A DNA stretch of 64,000 nucleotides from Fibrobacterota bacterium (GTDB lineage: Bacteria > Fibrobacterota > Chitinivibrionia > Chitinivibrionales > FEN-1185): NCBI GenBank assembly GCA_003165595.1, contig PLWQ01000034.1, positions 45,144 to 109,143 on the forward strand, given 5' to 3'. Shown here piece by piece: positions 56,306 to 63,542 of this stretch (position 1 is its first letter; every line of letters starts with the position of its first letter). Under the pieces are notes generated by a model. The model saw only the letters and a program-made list of their open reading frames with translations, made no database searches and was not told the origin of the DNA. The position numbers were made by a program, and so were the translations under genes.

Positions 56306-56674
56306 CTACCTCATCCTCTGCGCCGCCCTTGCAAACTTTGACTTAGGATGAAGCAGCGTCCCTCGTGATTTTCTCCTGCCCCGCAGCATCCGCCGCTCGC
56401 TCATTATCTGCCGCCCCAAATAGGTTTTGATCAGGCTTTGATAGGGAACATCCTGCCGATTCGCAAGCACCTTGAGCGTTTCCAGCATATCCACGGGCAA
56501 CCGCAGGGAGATCGATCTCATGGTCGGCTTCAAGTTGGGGAAAACTGTCGGCGCCGCTCTTGACATGTCAAAATAGTCAAGCGGCGATTCCTTTGCCCAA
56601 AACAGCCGTTCCTCGTCTTCCGTCCTAAATGCCGGTATTTTCTTTTTCATACATGAACGGCGCATCATTTTCAT
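56306..56674 (-). CDS. CopG/BrnA-like antitoxin
   Basis: 122 residues. 'KKKIPAFRTEDEERLFWAKE' and 'SPLDYFD' are the conserved start of the CopG-family antitoxins that include BrnA-like proteins. 'TMRSISLRLPVDMLETLKVL' and 'ANRQDVPYQSLIKTYLGRQI' form the ribbon-helix-helix. Its start overlaps the stop of the 58-residue gene by 4 bases (ATGA). No BrnT toxin is adjacent; the operon toxin is a PIN-domain protein instead. The C-terminal 30 residues are very basic. Confidence 0.82.
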   Translation of the reverse strand: MKMMRRSCMKKKIPAFRTEDEERLFWAKESPLDYFDMSRAAPTVFPNLKPTMRSISLRLPVDMLETLKVLANRQDVPYQSLIKTYLGRQIMSERRMLRGRRKSRGTLLHPKSKFARAAQRMR

Positions 56675-56847
56675 GCGGCTTTTGATTTAGAAATCGGCAC
56701 GGGTTTACCTATGTAGTATTCGGATGGGGTTTTGTCCTGCTTTTGAAGATACATTCTATAGATTTTGTCTATATCATGATCATACTCTTGTTCAATTTCT
56801 TGTCTGGACTTCCATAATTCTTCCAATATTTCGTTATCGTCATTCAT
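56671..56847 (-). CDS. Small 58-residue protein, probable PIN antitoxin
   Basis: Frame MNDDNEILEELWKSRQEIEQ... to the stop at 56671, 58 residues. It is acidic at the start and helical (EELWKSRQEIEQEYDHDIDK), with a basic end (GKPVPISKSKAA). A perfect AGGAGG lies 5 bases before the ATG. The start overlaps the end of the PIN gene by 8 bases, and the end overlaps the CopG-like antitoxin by 4. Small acidic partners directly downstream of PIN toxins are usually their antitoxins; no DNA-binding domain is visible here. Confidence 0.75.
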   Translation of the reverse strand: MNDDNEILEELWKSRQEIEQEYDHDIDKIYRMYLQKQDKTPSEYYIGKPVPISKSKAA

Positions 56848-57322
56848 ACTTGCCTCCTATGAGCTCTTCCGGCGTACATATAGTCGGAGTGCGGAGATTC
56901 AACTTGCTGTTAATTTCGTATAATTTTTCCCGAACATAGGCATTCGCGATATGTTTGAAATTCCAACTCAAAACAAAATCCATTCCGTTTCCGACGGAAA
57001 TCGCCAGATGATACAGATCCAATTGCGCTTTTGAAGGAATATCCAATACCCTGTTGTATTCCTTCACTAAATCCAGAACTGTTTCATTCAGTCCGATTTT
57101 CTTGAAAGTTCTTGCAACTTTCAATCGTTCCGAAGCCGCATCCGAATCGCCTCGCGACACTTCATCCAGTACAAAATCTGAAATATAGCATCGATATTTG
57201 GTTAGTTCCGATTGCCACCATTCCCGAGTGATTTGCTGATAGGCAGAGACAACCAAATCCCGGCTTGGCCTAGCCGTCAGATAACTTATGACCGAAGATT
57301 CGATATATACTGATTTGTTCAT
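56840..57322 (-). CDS. PIN-domain toxin (VapC-like)
   Basis: 160 residues. Opening 'VYIESSVISYLTARPSRDLV' with acidic first position (Glu in YIESS), then 'DFVLDEVSRGD' and 'LDLYHLAISVGNGMDFVLSW' with 'NFKHIAN'. These give the conserved acidic residues of a PIN ribonuclease. The YIE-S-V variant is a recognisable subgroup of VapC-like proteins. First gene of a three-gene operon with two candidate antitoxins. The region is AT-richer than its surroundings, which suggests horizontal acquisition. Start at ATG 57322, next to the GGGAAAATA upstream. Confidence 0.83.
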   Translation of the reverse strand: MNKSVYIESSVISYLTARPSRDLVVSAYQQITREWWQSELTKYRCYISDFVLDEVSRGDSDAASERLKVARTFKKIGLNETVLDLVKEYNRVLDIPSKAQLDLYHLAISVGNGMDFVLSWNFKHIANAYVREKLYEINSKLNLRTPTICTPEELIGGKYE

Positions 57323-57334
57323 TATTTTCCCGGT

Positions 57335-57371
57335 AGCATAAGTATGCTTTATTGCGCCCGGACGGCGCAAT
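57335..57371. promoter_or_regulatory. Two palindromes upstream of PIN operon (candidate operators)
   Basis: AGCATA-AG-TATGCT (57335-57348) and ATTGCGCC-CGGAC-GGCGCAAT (57351-57371) are perfect inverted repeats 13-49 bases upstream of the PIN start. Toxin-antitoxin operons are normally repressed through such palindromes by the antitoxin's DNA-binding domain, here probably the ribbon-helix-helix protein. Confidence 0.55.
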
Positions 57372-57512
57372 ACTATTATGTCCCTGATTTGCCTTTATCT
57401 CAACAACCGAAGCCAACGATCCTTCCGGCCCTCATAGCCGGGTGCTGCGTGGGTGCGCGCAACAGGAGTTCCGGCCTTGCCACTTGAACCTCCACGTTGC
57501 TCCCGCTTTGCA

Positions 57513-57682
57513 ATTGAAAGACCCCGCAGCAAGCTGCGGGGAATCTTCCATCCCTGTGGAAGAAGAAATAGTTGAATTCGCTCGCTAACCCCGAAGCACC
57601 ACGACTACGACTGCATACAACACTACAGGAGTAGGCGCGACAGCGAACCTTCGGGGAATGCGCTCGCTGTGGGATTCAAAAC
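57513..57682 (+). repeat. Dispersed structured repeat, copy B (long form)
   Basis: Begins ATTGAAAGACC and ends GGGATTCAAAAC. It holds a first hairpin CCCCGCAGC-AA-GCTGCGGGG near 57522-57541, an insert, then the module CCCCGAAG ... CTTCGGGG (about 57589-57655) that encloses the core shared with copy A. The final 25 bases are identical to copy C (26562-26657). The intergenic gap of ~700 bases around it holds no gene I can support. Confidence 0.8.
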
Positions 57683-57700
57683 TGCATTAAATTTCTTTTT

Positions 57701-57724
57701 CTCTGTGTCCTCTGTGACTCTGTG
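57701..57724. repeat. CTCTGTG heptamer triplet
   Basis: Three CTCTGTG units (57701-57707, 57710-57716, 57718-57724) separated by one or two bases, downstream of repeat copy B. Short intergenic tract of unknown role. Confidence 0.6.
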
Positions 57725-57935
57725 GTGAATCCTTTCTGTCCGCCCTCACCCAAATTTTCCCATCACATCCGGCCAGAATTACTTATATTCTGAGAGTCAT
57801 TGCGCCATTGCTGCCGGAAATCTTGGGGGGGAGGCCGGTTGCAAATCTTCAAGCGATGTTGTGCGCCATTCCGTTCCATATCCCCCAAAGACAGATTTAC
57901 ACTGGCATCGTTCTACAAGCATTTTTCGAGATTGG

Positions 57936-57964
57936 TTGCACTTGAGCGGAAAAATTTGTACAAT
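57936..57964 (+). promoter_or_regulatory. Sigma70-type promoter of discoidin gene 1
   Basis: TTGCAC (57936-57941), a 17-base spacer and TACAAT (57959-57964). Transcription would begin near 57971, about 45 bases before the ATG at 58017, with AAAGGAAA as ribosome-binding site. Confidence 0.6.
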
Positions 57965-58016
57965 AATCTAAAAGTATATTTCTTGTTTGGGGGGACATTA
58001 TCAGAAAGGAAAATCT

Positions 58017-59336
58017 ATGAAGATGATTAAGCCCCGTTTTAGTAAGCTCGCCGCGGTTGCGGCGATGGTTGGAGTGTGTGTGGTGGGGTGGGGATTTGGG
58101 GCGAGCGCGCAGTTGACGAATCTGGCGTTGAAGAAGACGGTGGTGAGTTCGAGCGATGAGAACGGGCATCCGGCACAAAACGCTGTAGATGGTGATACGA
58201 CCAGCCCGTGGGGATCAAATTATAATTTAGCAAAACCTGATTCTGCTTGGATTTATATCGATTTTGGGTATGTTGCAACATTTGATTCTATATCTATCTG
58301 GTGGGAACATTCGCACGCAAAGGAATATCTGATTCAAATTTCCAATATTCCTACAACCAACGATTCGGGATGGAAAACTCTCTTTCACCCGACACTCGAT
58401 GATACAGAAATATCTAATAGTCCTACAGCTTCCTTGCATCGCAATTTTAAGCTAACAACACCCGCAAGTGCGAGATATCTAAAGATCAGGGGAATTCTTA
58501 GACATACAACCTACGGATATTCAATTCACGAGCTGCAAGTTTTCAATACTTTGGGACCAAACAGGGCATTAAACAAAACAGCCGTGGCAAGTTCTAATGA
58601 TGGATCCGGCCCCAACTTGGCCGTTGATGGAATAATGTTTCAAAATGGCGGGCTGAATTTTGGTTCCCGCTGGGAAAATGCCTATCAAGGAAGACCAACT
58701 GATTCTCTCAAAGGGTGTGACTGGATCTATGTTGACCTTGGGGCAAAATACCTGGTCAGCTATATTGCCATCTTCTGGGAGCATTCTCATTCCGGTAATT
58801 ATGTTCTCCAGGCCTGGACTAAAGATGCTGCACTCACGGCGGCAGACACACTCGACTCTGAGTGGACGTTGCTGTACAAAGACACATCATTATCCTATAG
58901 CAAACCCCCGGACTTTTGCCAGACGTCCGCCGCTGTAACACCAACACAAACGCAATATGTTCGGATGCATTCTTATAATAAGCCAAAACCATATTCCGAA
59001 TATGCATATGGAATCTCCATTTTCGAATTCGAAGTCTATGGCCTTCCAGCTTCAAATACAGCCATCGCCGGATCCATGGCCAAGCCCGTCACATCTTCAA
59101 GTCTTTCTCTCTCTCGCACGGCCAACGGCGTCTCCATCAATTCCGCGGTATCGCCGGCTCTCACCACATCCATATTCTCCCCCTCCGGCCAGCTCATCCG
59201 CCGTCTTGCCGGCTCCGAAGCCTCCTTCTGGAACTACAAAGACTCCTTCGGCCGCAGCGTCACCAACGGCACCTACCTTCTGCGCGTGACCTCGGCAGGA
59301 AAAACCATGCAAGACAAAATCGCAGTTTACAGATAA
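58017..59336 (+). CDS. Surface protein with two discoidin (F5/8 type C) domains and FlgD/T9SS-like tail
   Basis: 439 residues. Signal peptide (LAAVAAMVGVCVVGWGFGAS). Two discoidin domains: residues ~32-175 ('LALKKTVVSSSDENGHPAQN', 'AVDGDTTSPWGSNY', 'WIYIDFGYVATFDSISIWWE') and ~178-345 ('ALNKTAVASSNDGSGPNLAV', 'WIYVDLGAKYLVSYIAIFWE'). These typically bind carbohydrates. The last 60 residues ('SIFSPSGQLIRRLAG', 'FWNYKDSFGRSVTNGTYLLR', 'VTSAGKTMQDKIAVYR') form the FlgD-Ig-like end used as a sorting tail in type IX-secreting bacteria. The central part is visibly AT-richer than both ends, suggesting a swapped segment. Promoter upstream, terminator downstream. Confidence 0.85.
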   Translation: MKMIKPRFSKLAAVAAMVGVCVVGWGFGASAQLTNLALKKTVVSSSDENGHPAQNAVDGDTTSPWGSNYNLAKPDSAWIYIDFGYVATFDSISIWWEHSHAKEYLIQISNIPTTNDSGWKTLFHPTLDDTEISNSPTASLHRNFKLTTPASARYLKIRGILRHTTYGYSIHELQVFNTLGPNRALNKTAVASSNDGSGPNLAVDGIMFQNGGLNFGSRWENAYQGRPTDSLKGCDWIYVDLGAKYLVSYIAIFWEHSHSGNYVLQAWTKDAALTAADTLDSEWTLLYKDTSLSYSKPPDFCQTSAAVTPTQTQYVRMHSYNKPKPYSEYAYGISIFEFEVYGLPASNTAIAGSMAKPVTSSSLSLSRTANGVSINSAVSPALTTSIFSPSGQLIRRLAGSEASFWNYKDSFGRSVTNGTYLLRVTSAGKTMQDKIAVYR

Positions 59337-59365
59337 GAAAGGCGGTTTCTTCGTTCGGATTTTCA

Positions 59366-59396
59366 AGAGGGCCTTGCACAAAGGCCCTCTTTTGTT
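59366..59396 (+). terminator. Rho-independent terminator after discoidin gene 1
   Basis: AGAGGGCCTT-GCACA-AAGGCCCTCT followed by TTTGTT; ten-base perfect stem, 29 bases past the stop. Confidence 0.88.
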
Positions 59397-59421
59397 AGGA
59401 ATCAACAAGAAGGGGGGCTCC

Positions 59422-60240
59422 ATGAAATATGCCTGTTTTCTTGCCGCAATCACGGTACTGTCGGTTTCCTTTTCCGTAACAGCCGCCCGTCCCAACCTCG
59501 CCCTGCAGAAGACCGCAATCGCCGACAGTTACGTCGGCGCCCGGACTCCGGCAATGGCAGTTGACGGAGTAAACTCCGGAGAATCCCGGTGGGAGAACAA
59601 TTACCTTGACGGACGGCCGGATTCCTTAAAGGGCGATGGCTGGCTCTATGTTGATCTGGGAACAAAATATCTGGTTGACTCCGTGGCAATCTACTGGGAG
59701 CATTCCGGTTCCGGGAAGTACGCGATTCAGGTGTGGGATTCAAATACCGACGCACCCTCCGACAGCGACACCGGATGGACCACGCTGTTGATAGACACCG
59801 CACTCACGTATACCGACGCCGTACAAAGGTGCCTCAGCTTCCTAAAACTGCCGGCCAGGGAAACCAGATATGTCCGCATGCGTTCGTATAAACGGTTATG
59901 GAACCCCGGCTGGGGAATTTCGATTTATGAATTTGAGGTGTACGGGACGCCCATCACAACCGCAAATATCAATTTCAAAGAGCAATTGCACGCATCCGGT
60001 CCGGTCCTTTCGGTGACGAACAGTGGAGTACTCGTCAGAACCAACGGTTCCAACGAAAGAAACATTACGGCCGACATCTTCTCCCCCACCGGCCAGCTCA
60101 TCCGCCACCTCTCCGGAGCTGATGATTCATTCTGGAACTACAAGGACTCCTTTGGCCGCAACGTCACCAACGGCATGTATATGGTGCGGGTGACCTCGGC
60201 GGGAAAGACAATTCGGGGCAGGATTGCTGTTTACAGATAA
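59422..60240 (+). CDS. Surface protein with one discoidin domain and FlgD/T9SS-like tail
   Basis: 272 residues. Signal peptide (YACFLAAITVLSVSFSVTAA). Discoidin domain ~25-180 ('ALQKTAIADSYVGARTPAMA', 'WLYVDLGTKYLVDSVAIYWE', 'YVRMRSYKRLWNPGWGISIY'), closest to the second domain of the preceding protein. The same C-terminal sorting-like tail follows ('DIFSPTGQLIRHLSG', 'NYKDSFGRNVTNGMYMVRVT'). It probably arose by partial duplication of the neighbour. GGGGGG precedes the ATG at 59422. It has its own terminator. Confidence 0.85.
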   Translation: MKYACFLAAITVLSVSFSVTAARPNLALQKTAIADSYVGARTPAMAVDGVNSGESRWENNYLDGRPDSLKGDGWLYVDLGTKYLVDSVAIYWEHSGSGKYAIQVWDSNTDAPSDSDTGWTTLLIDTALTYTDAVQRCLSFLKLPARETRYVRMRSYKRLWNPGWGISIYEFEVYGTPITTANINFKEQLHASGPVLSVTNSGVLVRTNGSNERNITADIFSPTGQLIRHLSGADDSFWNYKDSFGRNVTNGMYMVRVTSAGKTIRGRIAVYR

Positions 60241-60276
60241 AATTATCCGCTGAAATTTCCCGGCGATTCTCGACAA

Positions 60277-60310
60277 CGGGGGCTTCAAGAAAGCCCTCGT
60301 TTCTTTTTGG
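60277..60310 (+). terminator. Rho-independent terminator after discoidin gene 2
   Basis: CGGGGGCTT-CAAG-AAAGCCCTCG stem followed by TTTCTTTTT, about 40 bases past the stop. Confidence 0.8.
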
Positions 60311-60333
60311 GGGTTTCCAGCCGGAACGTCAAC

Positions 60334-61473
60334 CTATTTGTTCAACTTCTCAACCGGCTGCTTGGGGTCAAAATGTGATAAATCATAATACGCCAATTGT
60401 CCGTTCCTATAAAGCACCAGCCCCTCCGGCACCGTGACCCAGCTTGCAAGATCCACGTCACCTTCGAAGTCCAGTTTGAACGGCGCCAAAAATCCCGAAG
60501 GCAGTTTTGGGTCGAGGTATACGAGATAATGGGTGTCCTTGCGGGTTCTTCCCCCGTCGACTGCAAAGTAGACCCACCTTCCCGACGGCGACATGGTGTT
60601 ACGATTCGGCGATTTCATCAAACGCTCGCCGTCGTTTATCGCCATCGGAACAGGTACGATTTCAGGAATGCCATACCAACGCGCGAGGAACAACATGTCC
60701 TTGCGGGCGGTCTTGTTGTATGTAATTATCAATGCGTGCCGCAACTCTTCGGAAACGAACATGTTGTCGTTGAGCACGGCGAGTACGGCGCTAGATGTGT
60801 CCTTGTTCAATAAATCAACAAGCGGATGAATCGTCTGATTGAGGTCGTTGTCCAGCGCACGCCACTGGGAATGCCAACCCGGACGGTAAATGGTGTAGGA
60901 AGGCGTGAAGTAAACCGGCAGTTCGTTCGAAAAGCCGGGCAGCGGAATTTCCTTTAGGCGCTTTTTGTTCAGGATGTCGTCGAGGACGAAGTAATAGTGG
61001 AATTCCATGTCTTCGTCGTCGTGAAAGAAGACAGAGAGGGTAATACCCTTCTGATAGTCAACCACCTTTGATATCTCAATTCCGATACCCAAGGACTTAG
61101 AGATGTCCATGAAATATGCTTCTTGCCGTTTGGTCTTCCAATTTAGCAAGTCCACCGATTTTGGCGTCCTTACATAGAGAAAATCGGGATCTTTTTGCGG
61201 AAGCGCTATTGCTGTGGGAATACTGAACTCGTTCTCAGGAAAATTGTCGAGTTGGATTTCTGTTTTGTCGATCCTCGTTATCGCCCAACGCTCACCGTAA
61301 ACTAGCCCGATGGAATTCTCCCTAAGGACCGGGAACAAATGAACAATTTGGCCTTTGGTAAACGGAATCTCCACCGGCACTGGCGGAAAAGCTGTCTTTG
61401 TCGTCATTCTTTGCTCCTTGCAAGCAAGAGGAATCCAGCAGAGCATCGCGAATACTATCGTCAAATATCTCAT
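60334..61473 (-). CDS. Lipoprotein of unknown function, WD40-like
   Basis: 379 residues. Short signal with lipobox (IPLACK). The mature part is strand-rich with repeated hydrophobic-Asp patterns ('FLYVRTPKSVDLLNWKTKRQ', 'NTMSPSGRWVYFAVDGGR'), suggesting a beta-propeller. 'MSPSGRWVYFAV' is typical of WD40/TolB-like blades. Its start overlaps the amidohydrolase stop by 4 bases (ATGA), so the two proteins probably work together. Confidence 0.7.
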   Translation of the reverse strand: MRYLTIVFAMLCWIPLACKEQRMTTKTAFPPVPVEIPFTKGQIVHLFPVLRENSIGLVYGERWAITRIDKTEIQLDNFPENEFSIPTAIALPQKDPDFLYVRTPKSVDLLNWKTKRQEAYFMDISKSLGIGIEISKVVDYQKGITLSVFFHDDEDMEFHYYFVLDDILNKKRLKEIPLPGFSNELPVYFTPSYTIYRPGWHSQWRALDNDLNQTIHPLVDLLNKDTSSAVLAVLNDNMFVSEELRHALIITYNKTARKDMLFLARWYGIPEIVPVPMAINDGERLMKSPNRNTMSPSGRWVYFAVDGGRTRKDTHYLVYLDPKLPSGFLAPFKLDFEGDVDLASWVTVPEGLVLYRNGQLAYYDLSHFDPKQPVEKLNK

Positions 61474-63377
61474 TTGGGGAAATCCGCAATGGCTTCAGGT
61501 ACTTCGTTAATCCAATCGGCAAGCTCGAACTTGCCGCCTCGGCTGATCACCGAGTCATCCCTGTTGAATGCGTCGGCCAGTTTCCCTGCGTGTTTCTTCA
61601 ATTGCAAGAACCGCATAGGGTTAATTGTCATGAAATAGGCAAGCAGTTCACGCGCGTCCTTTACTCCGATACTTTTGAATAGTTCATCGTCGTCTATCGC
61701 AAGTATTCGGTCACATATATTCTGCACATACTTGAGATACCCGCCGCTCTTGTATTTACCCACCATGGTATACATCCACCAGTCTGTGCCGAACAGGATT
61801 CGCTCCTTTACAATAGGATTGAAGGCCAGGGCCTTCTTGAAGTGCTCCGTCATCGACGGCTCAAACAGAAAGTAGGCCAGATCGACATAGAAGTTCGGAT
61901 AGGTCGTCATCAAGTGCAGGTATCCGGCGATCCAGTTCTTTTCGTCCAGATCGTGAAGGTCTTGCCAGAATGAATCGCAAAACGGGTTGACGGTTTTGTC
62001 CCAGAACGTGTCACCGCCGAAGTGTGCGAGACAGAGTGTGAGAGATGGATGTTTTTGCAGAACCGGTTCCCATGCATACGGACCCACAAAGTTGTCGGTA
62101 AACCATGCCTGCTTGTAGGTGTCGGCAACGCCGGTGTTTTCCGGATGCTCCCGATCATAGTAGAGCAACATGTCATGCGTCGTCATGCCTCCGCGCGAGC
62201 CGTGGCAGGTGATTGGGATCTGATTGCTGGCGCAAAGGTCGTAGTACTCATGCCAAGGAAAGTTTAGCTTGGGATCCATTGGGCGGTAGCCAAGGGCTGT
62301 GTACATCTTGATGCCAATGGTTGGAAGATGTTGCGGGAACCTCGATGGAGGCGCGGTCTGAACCAAGCTTTTGTCAAAAGGCACGCGCCAGTTCTCAAGA
62401 TTGGCTCTGGGATCATAATTATAGAAAGATACCAGTGCACCATTACCGGCACAGAAAGCAGTCCTTGCGCGAATGAGTTGCGCAGTGTACTTCTCCCACA
62501 TCACAAAGTCCTTCTGACTTACGTCCTCATACCTGCTTTCTTTCTCATTCCACCATTTAACCCTGCCATCAACATTCTCATAAATCATTCTTCCTTCATA
62601 TCCCCTATAATGGGCATAGTCCATATTCATCGGCATATTGACAATCACTCTATGCCGTTTTGCCGGGCCTCCCAGGCATTCCAGATCCGGCGCGGAAAGA
62701 ATATCCGCGGAAGCCGAAACCGCCCTGGCGCCAATGGCATCGGTCGGTTGTTTCTGCAAGTCTCCAAATTCGCCCAGGACCATGCTGCCAAGAAGATCCA
62801 ATCTTTTTTGGTTCGCAAACGGCAATGGCACTTTCGATTTCGATAGCGGCAGTGGCGCGCAATGACCGCTGTTAATGTGCATGTGACAGTCAAAGATCCA
62901 CGGTACGACTATTGTTGTGTCGGATTCCGTGGGCAAAGTCAGCCTATCACTTTCCGCGTTCTTGTCCCCCCTGCAATGCTGTGCGGTAAAGAAGAACTCC
63001 ACCGGTCCGTCGGAATATGCGTCCGGATAGAATAGCTGCAATTCCGCCTTTGCAACGCCATTTCTTTCGTTCGCATCAACCTTGCACGAAAGATCCTGCT
63101 TGTCGCCATTGTAATTGCAAAACAATTTGAACGTAACGCGTGTCTGCGGGGTTTGTTCCTTGTATTGCACGGAAACCTGAACAGGGCATTTGTCGTTGAA
63201 TTGCAGGTCGGCTTGGGGCAGAACAAACCTGGCGTCGGACAATGTGGCGATTGCAGCAGGCTTTTCCTTCGGCTTGGCGAGTTCATCCGTTGCCGCAACC
63301 CGCGTATTGTCCGCGGGCGCGGTTGTGGGCTTACAGAAGAACCCGGGATCGTTTATGTCTCGCCATGGTTCGGACAT
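61470..63377 (-). CDS. Amidohydrolase-superfamily protein with N-terminal Ig-like domain
   Basis: 635 residues, no signal peptide. Residues ~40-160 are strand-rich ('CPVQVSVQYKEQTPQTRVTF', 'AKAELQLFYPDAYSDGPVEF'). From 'WIFDCHMHINSGH' (metal-binding HxH) a TIM-barrel amidohydrolase follows: 'IPITCHGSRGGMTTHDM', 'SLTLCLAHFGGDTFW', 'ERILFGTDWWMYT'. These are the HxH, His, His and Asp positions of amidohydrolase-2-type enzymes, which hydrolyse or decarboxylate ring compounds. Substrate unknown. AAAGGG 8 bases before the ATG at 63377; a GTG at 63386 is also in frame. Coupled to the lipoprotein gene. Confidence 0.8.
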   Translation of the reverse strand: MSEPWRDINDPGFFCKPTTAPADNTRVAATDELAKPKEKPAAIATLSDARFVLPQADLQFNDKCPVQVSVQYKEQTPQTRVTFKLFCNYNGDKQDLSCKVDANERNGVAKAELQLFYPDAYSDGPVEFFFTAQHCRGDKNAESDRLTLPTESDTTIVVPWIFDCHMHINSGHCAPLPLSKSKVPLPFANQKRLDLLGSMVLGEFGDLQKQPTDAIGARAVSASADILSAPDLECLGGPAKRHRVIVNMPMNMDYAHYRGYEGRMIYENVDGRVKWWNEKESRYEDVSQKDFVMWEKYTAQLIRARTAFCAGNGALVSFYNYDPRANLENWRVPFDKSLVQTAPPSRFPQHLPTIGIKMYTALGYRPMDPKLNFPWHEYYDLCASNQIPITCHGSRGGMTTHDMLLYYDREHPENTGVADTYKQAWFTDNFVGPYAWEPVLQKHPSLTLCLAHFGGDTFWDKTVNPFCDSFWQDLHDLDEKNWIAGYLHLMTTYPNFYVDLAYFLFEPSMTEHFKKALAFNPIVKERILFGTDWWMYTMVGKYKSGGYLKYVQNICDRILAIDDDELFKSIGVKDARELLAYFMTINPMRFLQLKKHAGKLADAFNRDDSVISRGGKFELADWINEVPEAIADFPK

Positions 63378-63433
63378 TAAGAGCACCCTTTGTTTGTGAC
63401 AACGTCAATATACTAATTGCTTACGGGACGGAT

Positions 63434-63449
63434 TGTGACCGCCATCACA
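63434..63449. promoter_or_regulatory. CRP-like palindrome TGTGA-N6-TCACA
   Basis: TGTGACCGCCATCACA matches both half-sites of the CRP consensus exactly and lies in the divergent gap between the amidohydrolase (start 63377) and the lipoprotein (start 63543). It could control either or both genes. The other perfect copy is at 26520-26535. Confidence 0.55.
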
Positions 63450-63542
63450 CCTCGGCTTGCCCCCTGATATTATTTTCCTTCTGGGCGCCCTCTTGTTGCG
63501 AACGGACCCCAATTCGTCAACCTCTCCCGGAGACAGGTTCCC

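Noticed and set aside
49564-57682. Terminal repeats of a transposon bounded by copies A and B
   Set aside because: The copies are inverted, but the 8 kb between them holds ordinary housekeeping genes and no transposase.
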